DNA of 64,000 nucleotides, taken from contig OZ018319.1 in the NCBI GenBank assembly GCA_963969495.1, forward strand, positions 207,421,233 to 207,485,232, written 5' to 3'. This document shows, piece by piece, positions 34,651 to 46,957 of the stretch. Below the pieces are notes generated by a model. That model had not been told where the DNA came from. It searched no databases and saw only the letters and a list, made by a program, of their open reading frames with translations. A program made the position numbers and the translations under genes. The stretch's first letter is position 1; the number at the start of each line of letters is the position of its first letter. The DNA is from Ceratothoa steindachneri (Eukaryota; Arthropoda; Malacostraca; Isopoda; Cymothoidae).

Positions 34651-34799
34651 AAGCTTTGTGAGCAGAAGCATGGCGACAAATAACTAATGGTGACAACTAC
34701 AAGGCTAGTATTTTTGGCATTAACAGAGGCATTAACGATGGATTAATTAAACCGAAACCTCTCGCTTCATCATAGCGAGAGATGCTCCTCAATGCGTGG

Positions 34800-35700
34800 T
34801 GGAGTCGAAGGTCTATAGTTGGCATCGGGGCCCCACACAAGTGTCGAAGCGTCGTCTTCGTAGAGCGTAACGAGAAAAAGTTCCGGGAGTACAGAGGTAG
34901 TACTTTTAATGCTTAAGGTAAAGGGTGTGACAGTGAGAACAAGTCACTGAGGGCCACCATCTTCCTGCCGCACTAGGATAAGGAAGGATCCCACTACCTG
35001 GAGACAACGATCTCCTAAAACTTAATTATAAAGATTGAGGGGCCTTGCGATCTCATGGTGGGGATGGTCTCTATGATACCGTATCATCATGCGGTATCTT
35101 AGGTTTTCTCCAGAAATGCTGTCTAGGAAAGAATGTCTCACAAATAGCAATTTTCAGTCGAAGCAGAGCGTCCGACGGGAACTAAAACTTGAACAAGCCT
35201 CCATACTGTGCATATGACAGGTGACCCTCAGTTGTCCAGCAAGATTTCTCCATCAACTTGAACAAACTCTCCCCGATTTGCGAAAAGAGAGCATAGAAGC
35301 CATTTGCAAGGAGTCATGGCTGATATACTCTGTCCAGATCCTGTTGAACAAATTTAGGAAATGGCCATGCTTTGCTCACCTGTGCGGTGTCCGCGCAAGA
35401 AGCGAGAGTGGAACGCAAATCACACAGTGCAAACCTGTTATGGAAGGATTCTCTGCATCGAGAAGGTAAAACCTAGTCGGCATCCTTCAGTAACATCACG
35501 AGGTGCATTGAATGTTGACCAGGCAATTCTAGTTAGAGAGTCCGGAGAGGGCGGTCTCGAAAGATAGCCACGGACGCAGATTCAGATATTGTCCTCCCGT
35601 TCTTGCCAAGAACGGGGAAGGGGGTGCTGCGAAACCTTACCTAGAATCCTTTGACTCGCTTTCACATATCTGCTAGAGGAGTCTGACTTTTAATTGAAGT
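34800..35700 (-). pseudogene. Family D reverse transcriptase
   Basis: The catalytic box LVTLYEDDAS lies near 34870. It is the YVDD box with Val changed to Glu and both aspartates kept. GPDANY, PRIEEHLSL, two stops and SERFRFN follow, corresponding to the palm-thumb boundary. Upstream blocks (35000-35700) are too broken to align with certainty. Confidence 0.6.
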
Positions 35701-36049
35701 TACAACTGACCACAAAGAATAGCGGCCGTATTGCTTTAACAATACGGGAACCTAGCCCTACCTCGACGAAATACACCGACGGTGAAATCTTTTTGGCAGC
35801 ACGTATAGCGCATGTAGGCATATCTCTTCTCTCTGAGGGCCGTCTCACACTCGACAGAGCAGCAAGTAAGCGAGCGGCGTATAAAACAGTCGATACTTTC
35901 TAGGATTAGTAGTTAACATCAGAGCAATGAGGTTGTCGGGGAGAAATTCAACGGCCTCATCAACCGACCTAGACTTCTCGACTGGGACAGAGAAATCAGT
36001 CATTTCCTGAAATGCAGACCATACCCCCCCCCCCTCCCAGCATACATAG

Positions 36050-36400
36050 TCAGGACACCAACGTTTAACTCTTAGATGATGTCGGCAAGGATCTGACCCC
36101 TGTGATTGATCATGTAATCACCGCAGATGGGTTGCTTACCGTTCAAATCTCCGAGGAGGAGAAAGCGTTTCGGCAACCGTGCCACAGCAGAGGCAGAAAG
36201 CCCCCTGGATTGAATTCGGTTGAATGTTGAATGCAGGTAAAAATAAAAGTATATCTCCTATCCATGTGTAGGTGCACTGCCAATGCCTGAAAGGAGTTAT
36301 TTATAGCAAATAGAACAACGGAGAAAGCATGCCAGGTATAAATCACGCATCTTTCCTCCGTCACCATCATGCGGGGGTGAGGTCGAAAAATCCTTATACC
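36050..36400 (-). pseudogene. Family D endonuclease
   Basis: SFQALAVHLHMDRRYTFIFT, near 36270, is the LQAVAVxIHLP-type strand. LPKRFLLLGDLNGKQPICGDY follows near 36150, a GDFN box in the form GDLN, then RGQILADII, a stop and ELNVGVL. This is the AP-endonuclease core of I/jockey LINEs. The terminal SDH box was not found. Confidence 0.7.
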
Positions 36401-37179
36401 ACGGGAGGGTGGGCAGAATGATCTATAAACAGATAGCTAACGTGAAATAGGAGCTAATCCCGCAATGTATATCAGTTGGCCCAAAGTCCTTGCCAGATCC
36501 ATGAATGGAATATGCCTTCCAGGCCTAACGTGTAAAAGAAGCGAAGGATCTCTTCCAATGTGAAGAACCTGACCTGAATGGCCCTACCTACGCTTCCAGA
36601 AGGTAGAACTCCAAGAGCTGTGGGCCGTAGAAGGAGCGAAAGTTGCTCTCGCTTTCTAGGACTCAATTGTGAAGGTTGGGCTGGCCATGTGTCTTTTACT
36701 GCCTCTGCCGGTTTTCCTTCTTTTCGAGACCCCCCGTGTCTCTGAGTACACATTCCGGCATTTGGTGGGGGCATGGGAGTCGTGGTTCCGTTTTTCTTAT
36801 GTTGACCTCCTTCCAGGGTATCAGCCCTATAAATCATCGATGACGGTCTCACAACTACTTCCGGGGATTTGCCTCATGTGAGTTTTACCACTTGGTGGAG
36901 ACACTTTGGCGTTTCACCTTACCGGAAATGGTCACGTGGTGGGAGGGGGTCCTAGTTTAGCCAAGGTGAAGCCTGAGGCCCTGAGGCCCTGAGGCCACCA
37001 ACTACACTGGAACAAGGATTCCGAATGGGTGCGGGAGCGACATTGCTCGTAGGTCTAATGGGGTCAGGAGCAGAGGCTGCTAGTTTAACATTTTAGGCAT
37101 AGAATATCCCAGTTCGCACAGCTCGTATCTCTTTTACCAGGAGATAGATGCCAAGTTGCCTTGAGGAAGTAGGGTGCGT

Positions 37180-38150
37180 CTCTCTGTAATTAACAAAATT
37201 AAGACATCATATACGGTCTTTGAGCAATTCACTTCCGGTAGATCCGACCTGAGTGATTCGTGTGGGCGAAGCGGTGGCAGTAATAGCACCTTCGCGACAG
37301 TGGCACGAATTTCTTGTAGCGATAGTGATACCTGGTGACACGCATCAAATCAGGGAGCCTGTCACGATGAACGTGACTAAGAATGTAGCGGTGAGTCTTT
37401 ATGCCCCTAGTTTTCTCAAAATACGCTTGGCCATGACCGTTTCTTGGTCGGTCAGCTCTTCAGTGATGTCTTCTAAGGAGTAGTCTACGAGTTCCTTCAC
37501 ATAAGCAGCCACTTTCACGAAATTCAATGTAGAGTGGAGTGTCACCTTTAAGGTCGAAGCATTGAGTGTCCGAAGAGCACCACTATGTTCACCTAGGAAT
37601 GGTCCGCTGCATTCGCCAGAAATCTCTCCTTCAAGAAACTGGTGACCTTCAGATAAATACCGATCAGCTTAGCTACTGCTACCCTCTTTTGGAACATGTG
37701 GCCTTTGGCCAGCATTTTGCTATCAGGGAAGCAAATAACTAAAAAGCCTTTGAAGACAGGGGACTAAAAAACGCTAGGTAATCTCTCAACGAAAGGCTCA
37801 GACGTCACCCAGGGCCCGCTCACCACTGTAGCAACGTTATTTGTCTTGGTTTGGGCTACCTCAACTGAGGGCGCTTCGAGGTCGAACGTGTTGGTCTTAG
37901 TCTGATCCCCTGCTGAAATGGCCCCCGACTCGTCCTTCTCCGGAGTCCCAGCGAAGGAAGAGGAACCAAAATGCTTTTGGCCTTCGTCGTTAGCTTTCTT
38001 TTCAGGAATATAGGGTAGCAAGTGAACTCCATTTCCCCGCCCCTGGAATGAGCCCCAAGGCCGGACAACCCACCTTCTGCCATGTTGTTCTCCAAAAGGA
38101 ACACCAAACAGGAGAGGAGGTGTCTCCTCTCTTCATGACTCTTCGGGACC
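37180..38150 (-). pseudogene. Family D ORF1 (Gag-like, zinc knuckle)
   Basis: Blocks in order are SKMLAKGHMFQKRVAVAKLIG (about 37700), LKVTSFLKERFLA, LKVTLHSTLNFVK and LEDITEELTDQETVMAKRIL (about 37450). A knuckle CYYCHRFAHTNHSG follows near 37260, where the last Cys of CX2CX4HX4C is Gly. The arrangement matches LINE ORF1 proteins that bind RNA. Frames change at several points and stops are present. Confidence 0.6.
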
Positions 38151-38375
38151 ATGTGACGCTTTAGTTGGATCTTGCAAATAGGCGGAATTTGGCTCGTAAG
38201 TCTCTCTCACTGAGTCACTGTTTGCCCCTTGAAAGAGCATGTCATGTTGGGTAAGGGCACCTCCAGGATCATTTCCACCTGAGGAATGGGCTCCAAGTGC
38301 CCATCCCCTATGGTGCCAGGGATACAGATTAGGGACTCCAAGAGCCTATTTCTTGCCGTAATCGTCATTGAGGTA

Positions 38376-38475
38376 GGCATGTCGAACAGAATAAGAAGGC
38401 CTAGTGGGCATGTCGAACAGAATAAGAAGGGGGAAATGGGCATGTCGAACAGAATAAGAAGGGGGAGTGGGCATG
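38376..38475 (+). repeat. 31-32-bp minisatellite
   Basis: Three full copies and a partial fourth of ggcatgtcgaacagaataag plus a purine spacer start at 38376, 38407, 38439 and 38470. Confidence 0.9.
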
Positions 38476-38479
38476 CCGG

Positions 38480-39225
38480 CTCACATTAAAGCCACCAACT
38501 TCAGCTCGACGTGTCTCGGTAAAGTCTAGGGACGACGCTGCCGTAAAACCCCTTGAGGTGGTTAAAATGGTTAACTTGTCCCGATCGGAGGAGCCATAAA
38601 GGAAAAAAAAATAAAAGTAAGTATTAACCAGCCATAAGCCCTTCTAATTATCTAGGGATTAAAAGCTAAATTTTACGAAATACGCCAATTATTAATGAGC
38701 AATTACTATGGAAGTGGGCCAGAATAGACAATATTTCATGCAGCCTTAAAAATATCAATAGCAAAAAAATATGAACTGAATCCAAAAGTGAGACTTTAAT
38801 TTATTGGTTTCAAAACTGGTTGAATATTTGATGTATTCTTGTTTATGAGATTTAGGAGCCTAACAAGCATGTTCTGGATAATTGCACACTAACCCCACTA
38901 ACGTTTCAGCAACTGAAAAATATATATATTTAAGAGGGAAATTGAACCAAGATGGAGACACATATTAATCAACTTCTTTTCTCGAGCATCCAATGGAGCG
39001 CTATGAACCCAAACAAAGTGGCAAAAACTGATGCTAAATATGACTTATCCAATCGTAAAGAATTCGTGGCGAGTTCTATGAACAAACTTCGCTTAATGCT
39101 AACACTAAGAGGAGCCGTGGGTATATCCAACCATGCTAAGAGCCAAAATCCCTATGCCACTGTTCTCTCTTACCAGCAAACCTCTCCTATTTTTTTAACC
39201 ATAGCGTACAAAAGCCTGGCCTAAT
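38480..39225. other. No gene seen
   Basis: AT-rich spacer with one 90-codon ORF (38952-39224) that I do not recognise. Confidence 0.5.
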
Positions 39226-39480
39226 TCTCTCCCGTGGGCTGGCAGCGTGTCTCCCTGCGGAACTCTTTGTCTGTTCGGCCGTACGTGCAACCTTGTCTCC
39301 CCCCGCCCCCGCCATTTCCAGCCCGTTCGCCCCTGCCGCTGATGGGAGAGCCGCAAGCGAGGTTTGCGCCTTGAGAACCGACAAAGCAATACGGTAATGG
39401 AGCTGTGAGTGAGATCGCGCCTTGGGACGCCCTGAATAAAGAATAGGAAGAGCCGCAGCTTAAAGGAAGTATATAAAGGC
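39225..39480 (+). promoter_or_regulatory. GC-rich island ending in a TATA-like box
   Basis: A 250-base island unusually rich in G and C holds a C-run, aataaa at 39435-39440 and agtatataaaggc at 39469-39480, which fits a TATA box. It could be a solo LTR or a transposon promoter. No downstream gene: a (TA)n tract starts at 39509. Confidence 0.25.
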
Positions 39481-39506
39481 GACTACTAAGTACGGAATGG
39501 ACTACC

Positions 39507-39508
<2 letters not shown>

Positions 39509-39600
<92 letters not shown>
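39509..39600. repeat. (TA)n microsatellite
   Basis: About 92 bases of TA, ending where the left palindrome arm begins. Confidence 0.95.
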
Positions 39601-39604
<4 letters not shown>

Positions 39605-39743
39605 ACAAAGTCTACAAGGAAAATTAATACGAGGATTCCAAGTACTTTCGAACTTTATTTCGAGTTCCTTGATTAGGAACTCGAAATAAAGTTCAAAAGT
39701 ACTTGGAATCCTCGTATTAATTTTCCCTGTGGGCTTTGTTGCA
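39601..39743. repeat. Palindrome with 68-base arms
   Basis: Arms 39601-39668 and 39676-39743 are reverse complements at 64 of 68 positions around the 7-base loop ttgatta. The outer end is tgcaacaaag and the inner end cgagttcc. The sequence differs from the 18.1/31.0-kb foldback family. Both sides lead into (TA)n within 50 bases. Confidence 0.92.
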
Positions 39744-39780
39744 TTTATTGCTTACTCACGCGATGCTTTGTGCGTTTTCC

Positions 39781-39788
<8 letters not shown>

Positions 39789-39862
<74 letters not shown>
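39789..39862. repeat. (TA)n followed by (GT)n
   Basis: About 62 bases of TA, passing into about six GT units. Confidence 0.95.
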
Positions 39863-39863
<1 letters not shown>

Positions 39864-40797
39864 AGGGAAGGGGAAAGGGAGCTAACTTTTAATCAAGCAA
39901 ATGAAGACGGGTAACAATAAACGAGATTAAAGCCATCCCTCTAATGTAGTGACCATCATCCCGGAATAAAACATCAAAACAAATACTGTTTCTCCCCCTC
40001 ACCCCCAACTCCCACCACTAAATACACACACGTGAGCGCGTTCTTGCGCATAAAAAAAACACTGTAGGAAATTTACCTGCTTAAAGAATACCGAAGAGTC
40101 AAGAAGAGAGGAAGAGTAATGAGAAGTCATTTGGCAAAAGGCTTGATTTTGTGTGTTTGTGTCCTTTCATTATGTGTCCCTCGTTTCAGCTTCCACTACA
40201 TCTAAAACGTCCTGTGCTTTAGTTGCGCAATCGTCCTTCTCCATTATCTCGACCCCTTGCTTCACTTCCCTCCAGTTGGGGGTCGCTGTGGAGCCACGCA
40301 GGTAAGAGGGACGCGTTTTAGTAAATTAGACCCGAGACCGACGCTAGAAGCCACCTCTGGCCGGCGAAAGACTTCGGGGATGGATGAAGTAACAATGCAG
40401 TGCCGTGTCGTGTATGCGCAAGTAAGGAAATACGCACATACATACACATCTTTCAAATAAAGTTTAGTTTTTATTAAATGTTTATTCCTAAATACTTAAT
40501 TCTAATTCACTCACAGCATGTTCGGCTCTGAACTGCAAAAGTTATCGGTAGACAAATATTTTGGTGTTAACAAACTAAGACTTGAGATTTACTAGTCTGT
40601 CAAAGCAACAAAGAAAGCGACACAATTCTAGGATTGAAGCTGAAAATTTTTTCGACAAAGGATAAAATTAGATATAAAATTTACGCAATTGTGGTTGACA
40701 CTGAGAGGATGTACAAGATTGTATAGGAAGTTTTGGCAGATTAATGACAGTTGTTCAACAGAATACATATATGCAGCGTCTACTATAGGGATAACAC

Positions 40798-40799
<2 letters not shown>
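39863..40799. other. No gene seen
   Basis: Mixed-composition spacer with short ORFs only and no recognised motif. Confidence 0.5.

Positions 40800-40851
<52 letters not shown>
40800..40851. repeat. (TA)n microsatellite
   Basis: About 52 bases of TA. Confidence 0.95.
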
Positions 40852-40853
<2 letters not shown>

Positions 40854-40854
40854 C

Positions 40855-41025
40855 ATTGCATAAATACCACATAGTCTTCTCAAAGCTTTAAATAAATCAA
40901 CCGCTTTTCTGTTTCCATAAAGACCACACAGTCATCGCAAAGCGTTATATAAATCAACGTTATTTAGGTAGCCATAAAAAACACATAGTGTTATATAAAT
41001 CAACCGCATTTCATTAGCCATAGAG
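40855..41025 (+). repeat. ~60-bp degenerate tandem repeat
   Basis: Three diverged units share cacatagt/cacacagt, ttatataaatcaacc and a closing gccataaa-like end. Confidence 0.65.
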
Positions 41026-41900
41026 ACATTAGAATCAAAAGAATATCTACGTTTATTCACAAGGATAAAAACTTTGTATACCATTGTGTATGTATTATCA
41101 TACAATTTTGATTTTCATCATTTGCTTGAAAAAGCTCATTTTCCAGGCTCAAAAGTCATACCCAGCTTGAGAGTAAAGGATTACTGGAACAAAAGGGAAG
41201 AAATACAAGATTTTAGCCAATACTAGAGCTTAAAACGTTAAATAAACAATACACTCTTGAAGGCGCAGAGTGCAATGTGATATGAATAGAATATTTCCAA
41301 AGATAGAAAAATAAATACTAGATTATATTAGATAATGGCCTTTAAATGAAGATTGGTTTAAACTTCATGGCATGAAAGTTAAGATATGAAAGTCCGCATG
41401 AGATAGTCCAACTTTTAGACCTAACCAATTTCCAACCTATTGAGTTTGGCAAACATTAACGTTAGCAAAATATACAAAATATTTCTCTTCCTTATGTGCA
41501 TAATTTAGCAAATGCTATCTATCTTTTTTCACTCTAATGAACATTGAGGCCGACGAGGAATTATGTGTTGATATGGTGCCATGTGCTGTAGCATCTCGAC
41601 CTATGAGAGTTAATCATTGGGCAGATGGAATACAACTGTACCGTCCAAAATGAACTTCTGTCACAGGAGATACATTGTTCCAAAAATTAGTATGGGTATA
41701 GCTTATGCAAATTTGGAGGAATAACGAGAAAGGTATGAACAGATGAGCAATTTACTAGAAAAGTTAAAATATCCAGAATTATCCGAAAGATTAGGTTTCT
41801 TGCGGGAAGAACTTGCTTTGTTTGCATAGCAACTAACTTAGCTCTGTCCCGGAGCTAATCGTTAAGCTGCGCGATTGTGATGCTCTTTCAATTGGAGTGA
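41026..41900. other. AT-rich spacer, no gene
   Basis: The string gatatggtgccatgtgctgt near 41570 has a diverged relative near 43172. Otherwise nothing was recognised. Confidence 0.5.
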
Positions 41901-42735
41901 ATGAAGAGAATGTCAAGCACTTCTGAAGTGTAGGTCATAATATTCTGTCAACCTATGCCAAAACAGGTTTAATTAAGGAGAGTAAATCAACCACTAGGTT
42001 GAGGAAGACCGAGCTATTACCCAAATTGTGAAGAATGATCATTTCAAGACAACTGCAGCACTCTTGAAAGATTATAAAGAATTTGAACATCAATGCCCCG
42101 GGTAGTCTCTGTCACATCAGCTTGAGGAAGACAATCTTTACGTTTGCATACTCGCAGTCAAGCCATTGGTTAGTCCAAGAACAAGAAGGCTTAGCTTGTA
42201 TTCGGCAGGTCACACGTTACATGGAGGGATGATCAATAGAATCAAATCCACTTCAATGACGAATCTAAATTCTATTTGTTCGAATCCGATGCAGGAAGTT
42301 CGTTCATCGCAGAACAGGCGAAAAATTGTTGGTCAATTGCCCTAAAATGAGTGTGAAGTTTGGAGGATGAAGTGTCATGATCTCAAGCGTAACTTCAGTA
42401 GAAGGTACTGGGTCACTTGTGCGCTTAAGGGACACAGCGAATTTACAAGTAGATAAGGAATTGTTCAACAGCATGCTTTGCCCAATCTGTTAACATCCGA
42501 AGCCTAAACTTGAATGTTCTTGCAGGATGACACCATGCCACACGGCGAGCATCTTATTGTTATAAATGGGCCTGCAGAGAGTCCGGAGCTGAATCATAAT
42601 CTTAATCTCTGGAAGACACTGGGGAGAGATTTAAAGCAAGAAATCGGAAAAAAGTTAAAGAAATATGAGAAATTATTCAAGATAAATGGCAGTAGAATAA
42701 TGGCCTCTTCACTGAATGCAAATTACTTATAACTT
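41900..42735 (+). mobile_element. Tc1-like transposon remnant, strongly decayed
   Basis: Scattered motifs of a Tc1-type transposase occur in order and in many frames: STTR-EDRAITQIVKNDHFKTTA near 42000, GEKLLVNCPKMSVKFGG and SVMI near 42350, CRMTPCHTA near 42530 (the DNAPCH block) and ESPELNHNLNLWKTLGRDLK near 42590 (the PDLNPIENLW block, its E not conserved). Stops occur every 20-40 codons. It is much older than the 30.1-kb element and belongs to a different Tc1 lineage. Confidence 0.65.
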
Positions 42736-43320
42736 GTACATTTGTTTTCCATTGATATTCCAAGCGTTATCTTCCTATTGGAATTTGTTTCCGCTGTCGT
42801 TCAGATAATTTTGTACACTTCAATTTTTCTAGTTAATTGCTTATCTACTGATTACTTTCGTTTTATTCATACAAATTTGCATAAACTTTGACAATACGTA
42901 GTTTATACTTGTGGATTCTCGTACACTAATATTGGAAACCTTGATTATGTCTGGCAAAAGTTATGAGAGATGTTGTGATAGAAATACGGGTGTTCTCATC
43001 TGGTTAGACGGTACTGTATGTGCTCTAAAATTAGGGACAAGCTTGGTTCATTCCCTGGTCAATATTTAGCAATGTGATACAAAATTTCGTCCTGTTGTGG
43101 CTCTTTCCCAGATAGATGTTGCCCTGAGTACTATATTATCTCTTTCAGGCAGGGATTTATCCCCGCACTGATATGGCGCTATGGGCCGTAGAATCACGTC
43201 CAGTTAGAGTAGATCAGGTCCCAATCTGTCGCTTACAAGGTGTTTCATTTCATCTAGTTAGGGTACATCTTTGGACAGGTGTGGAGCTATTTGCTGCTGG
43301 CATATAACACAAGATCTTAA
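42736..43320. other. No gene seen
   Basis: AT-rich spacer; see the note on the repeat near 43172. Confidence 0.5.
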
Positions 43321-43324
43321 ATCT

Positions 43325-44275
43325 TCAGATGAACAACAGCCTAGAGAGAATTCTCTGTGACTATCCTAAATATAGAAGAGCTCTTGTGGATATCAACAAA
43401 TTTAAAGGACTAGCGTTTGAATTGGACGCTGGAGAGTTGCAACTTGCTCTCACGCTGTATTCGGTTTATACAGCGGACATTCCACTGCCTATTATAACTG
43501 AATGCCTAAATATCCTATTCGCTGACATCAGTCAACTTGTCGTAAGTCAATACAGAAATGCGAAATTTCAGGCACGGAGGACAGCCATTGAGATTGATTA
43601 CATTAAACAATTCGAGAGAGAGCAAAAGATAAGAAAGAACAGACAAGGGTTCACCATAATCATAATCTCAAGACATAAGGTAGCAGATATCGAAGTAGAA
43701 GAACAACTCTACCGATACCATCATGAAAGCGAGGTACAAGGATTAAAGATATCTTCGACAGACTACATAAAACAAGTAGCTGAAACAATATCGAAAACCA
43801 AACCAGTGCTAACCATCTAGTATTCCCTAAAGGGCTTAAGCACAAGCAAAACTCGAAAGATCTATCTCGCTTTAGGAAGGGAGGCGCTCATCTACTCTCC
43901 AATCTTCCTTAAAACGTTATTGACATCAAAGAAAAGGGAACTCAAATGAAAACAAAATACAGCTTTCACCCTTATAAACAAGAGAAGAAGGAGAAAGGGA
44001 CAAACACAAAGAGAGCTATTGAGAATAGCCAAAATAGAACAGCTCAACATAGTATATGAAAGAGATATGAAAATATCTGGAGCAAAATTAACTCACTTCC
44101 TCCAAACTTTGCAGAAAATGTCAACACCAGAGCAAACGCTGATTTTAACCAGAGTCCCCAGTGGTAAACTTCAGCAGGGAATAATAGTGGAAGCATCATT
44201 GGACATTTGAGATAAACAAACAGAATAAGATAGGATAAGTGATAAGCTTCCAATGAACCCCAACCGATCAAGAAA
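43325..44275 (+). mobile_element. Family A LINE fragment: RT palm to C-terminus
   Basis: A 163-codon frame (43329-43820) begins inside the RT, with a short match to FELDAGELQLALTLYSVYTA. The catalytic box reads LFADISQLV at about 43522-43548, where FADD has lost one Asp codon. The thumb follows, with EVQGLKIS-like residues. A stop at 43818 and frame changes lead to a tail with RIAKIEQLNIVYERDMK and WSKINSLPP near 44080. Everything upstream of the palm is absent. Its sequence around the box resembles the 11.15-kb copy. Confidence 0.75.
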
Positions 44276-46857
44276 ATACCCCCAATAATGACTAACTACC
44301 CCAAATAAGACCCTAACAAAGTGAACAGTAACATGATTACACAACCAAGACTCATTAAAGAGAATACCGACCTAAAAGTAAAAAAAAAGGTGCCACCCAA
44401 TCTAACAGCATATGAAGCTAATTCTGTGTGTTTAATAATGTTTAATAATAGTCACAAAAGTAGACTCAATTAAAAGAAACTTCCACCTAAAAGTGAAAGA
44501 AAAGTGCAGCCTATTGCCATAATAGGAGGTGAATTGAAAGTGTTTGAAAAGAGTGACAAAAAAATAATAATGTAAACTTCAAAGTGGATTTATAGTGAGT
44601 GAAAAAAAGAAATAAAATAAATAAACAAAGTGAAATTAGTAATATATATATAGAGAGAGAGAGAAAGAGAGTGAGAAACTGAGCACACACTCGCGGGTGC
44701 TTGCTAGGTGAACTCGGCCGTCTCTTTTAGACGTCCGACCACTTTAAAAAATTCTAGTGAGTGACACATGCACCTAAGAAGCCTGTAGCTCTTTTCTTAC
44801 AATAGATACGAAGTACCTTCAAGGTGTGTGTATGTGCGGGTGAAAACAGAAACAGCATAGAAATAAGACAAATAATAAGAGGACAGTGAAAAAACAAATA
44901 CTAAAAAAGAACTATAAAAACACGTGAGGGAATGTATAACTCGTTTGTGCCCGTTTAATGTGGGAAGGTTGCAGCGGCCATTAACTTTTATGTTTGGATT
45001 AAGTAGTTTTATTGCAAATTTAGGAAGTGAAGATATTACACTTTTACCATCAATGCCAGAACGCGAGACGGCGAAGATGGCTTCTAATGGCTTCTTTTCA
45101 CTTTAAAACGAGCCTAATCGATGGATTTCATTCCCTTTTTAAGCTTTCCAATTAATTGTCGCTTCGGAGTTTTATTGTAGATCTTTCCCGAGATTTTTTA
45201 GTTCTTTTATTCTAGACACGACATCCTTTGGCGGCTTATAGGATGCCAGACACTGTAAAGAACACAAAAATAAGCGAAGAGTTACTGATACAATCGTAAA
45301 GGGGCACGGAAGGATAGAAATTGACTTTGAAACTCTTCAAATTAGAAAGGAATACAGATTTTAAAAAGGCAAACAAACAAACTGGCCCACATAAGGGTGC
45401 ACCTGCACATAGAACAAAACTGATCATCGTAAATAGAGGCAAATTTTCTTAAATCTGAACAATTACATGAGTGAAGTGTATTACGGTCCCAATTTAACCG
45501 TTTACCTATTTTAATCTCTCCCTTTCAGTTCCATTTCTAAACTAAGGTTTTCGTCATTTTGCATTCATCCCCCATCACCCCCAAATTACCTGTCCTCATT
45601 GTTCTCAAGTCCCAATTCACTTCTTTGTCTATATGTTTATAGTCACTTTTCCATTTTACCTCTCATCTCCTAATGTATAGTTATTTTTTGGCGGGGGGGG
45701 GGGGGCAATAAACATATATTGCTCTTATATTTATATAGTTTTCCTTAAAATCGAATGAAATACTCTCGTATTTACCATGAAAAAGTAGCGGTTAATCTAA
45801 ATAATTTGTTATATTCTATCAAATTTAACATGCAGCGAGGTAATTATGTATGATTATCAGCAATTTTTTATAATTTCCATTTTATCATATTTATCTTTAC
45901 CATTGCACTTTAACCTAGGGCCTGATAACAGTCACCTGCCATTTTCGAGCATATGATTGAGTAGGAAGATGGTTGCAGTGGCGAAGATAACAACTAACTG
46001 GTAGAATATAAGTGGTGGGAGAAAGGGTGATGTTTGATTGTTTTAGATGATCTGTTTTCCCTACATAGATATGGTGCACACTTTAACCAGTAGGAGAATG
46101 AAACACAACACGGGATGCCGTTTCGCAAGCTTAGAAGCATTTGGAGATCTAGCAAAAAATGAGCATATAACTTAAATATTACATGTGTGTATGTGTACGT
46201 GAGTGAGTTCCACTATGTGTTCGCATTTATGTATATATACGAGATGTGGTACTATGACATAGTGTTCAGTAAAAGAATTTGCCTTGACTAATTGGCATTT
46301 GTAGGTGAGTGTGGAAGACATATAAAAGTGAAAGACGACAATAAGAGGGAACGGTGTTGGGGAGGAGCCAGTTAGTTATAAATATCACTTTCCTACCTTA
46401 AAATTATGTCATTTCAGCGGAGTAAGAGTGATAACGAGAGAGATACTAAGAGTATGGTAATCTTTTGGTGAAACAAGTTTGAGGTGAAATTCTATCTCTT
46501 AAGAGCTATTGGTTAACTCTTTTGTAGTGAGGGGTCGAAATTTCAACCAAAGCATTTCAAGCTAAGATAGTTTTTATGTATCAATAGTATAAGAAATATT
46601 TAAATCAAATTGTTTTCAAAACTAGCTTCATGTTCTCAAAATACTCTGGTTTCTGTTTTAACTCAGTAGGCGAATGACATAGGAAGTGGAAAGTGACATC
46701 TTTAGGGCATTTATGTAGATGTTTAATTGACCATTTATTAAATATATATTTTTTAATCGAATTTTATTAATAATTACTAAAAATGTCAATGAAAACACTA
46801 TTAAAAATATTTTAAATATAACGAGTGGTATGATAAAAAGAAGAATATATATTACTT
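44276..46857. other. AT-rich intergenic DNA, no gene
   Basis: Holds a short (GA)n at 44650-44680 and a G-run of 14 near 45692. ORFs are short and unrecognised. Confidence 0.5.
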
Positions 46858-46957
46858 CATCGCTAACTTTATAATTTAAGAAGGGGATTTTTTTGAGTAT
46901 TCATCATCATCATTACTAACTCTATAATTTAAGAAGGGGATTTTTTTTTAGTATTTG
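46858..46957 (+). repeat. Small direct duplication
   Basis: The string ataatttaagaaggggattttttt occurs twice, about 54 bases apart, just before the larger repeat pair. Confidence 0.85.

Larger units (their letters stand above)
33600..38150 (-). mobile_element. I-like LINE with RNase H (family D), nearly full length, heavily decayed
   Basis: Read from high to low coordinates, it contains the whole module order of an I-superfamily LINE: ORF1 with nucleocapsid-type zinc knuckle (about 38100-37200), endonuclease (36400-36050), reverse transcriptase (35700-34800), RNase H (34650-34180) and a C-terminal zinc-type tail (34050-33640). Each module was recognised by short motifs in different frames, so the element carries many indels. 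Its base composition is visibly richer in G and C than the surroundings. No poly-A tail or target duplication was pinned down. Confidence 0.75.

Noticed and set aside
36472..36852. 126-codon ORF as an independent host gene
   Set aside because: It lies between ORF1 and the endonuclease of the minus-strand I-like LINE and is best seen as part of it.
39601..39743. Hammerhead ribozyme in the palindrome (gattagg...cgaaat)
   Set aside because: The CUGANGA core is absent and the CGAAAT string pairs with the opposite arm of the hairpin.
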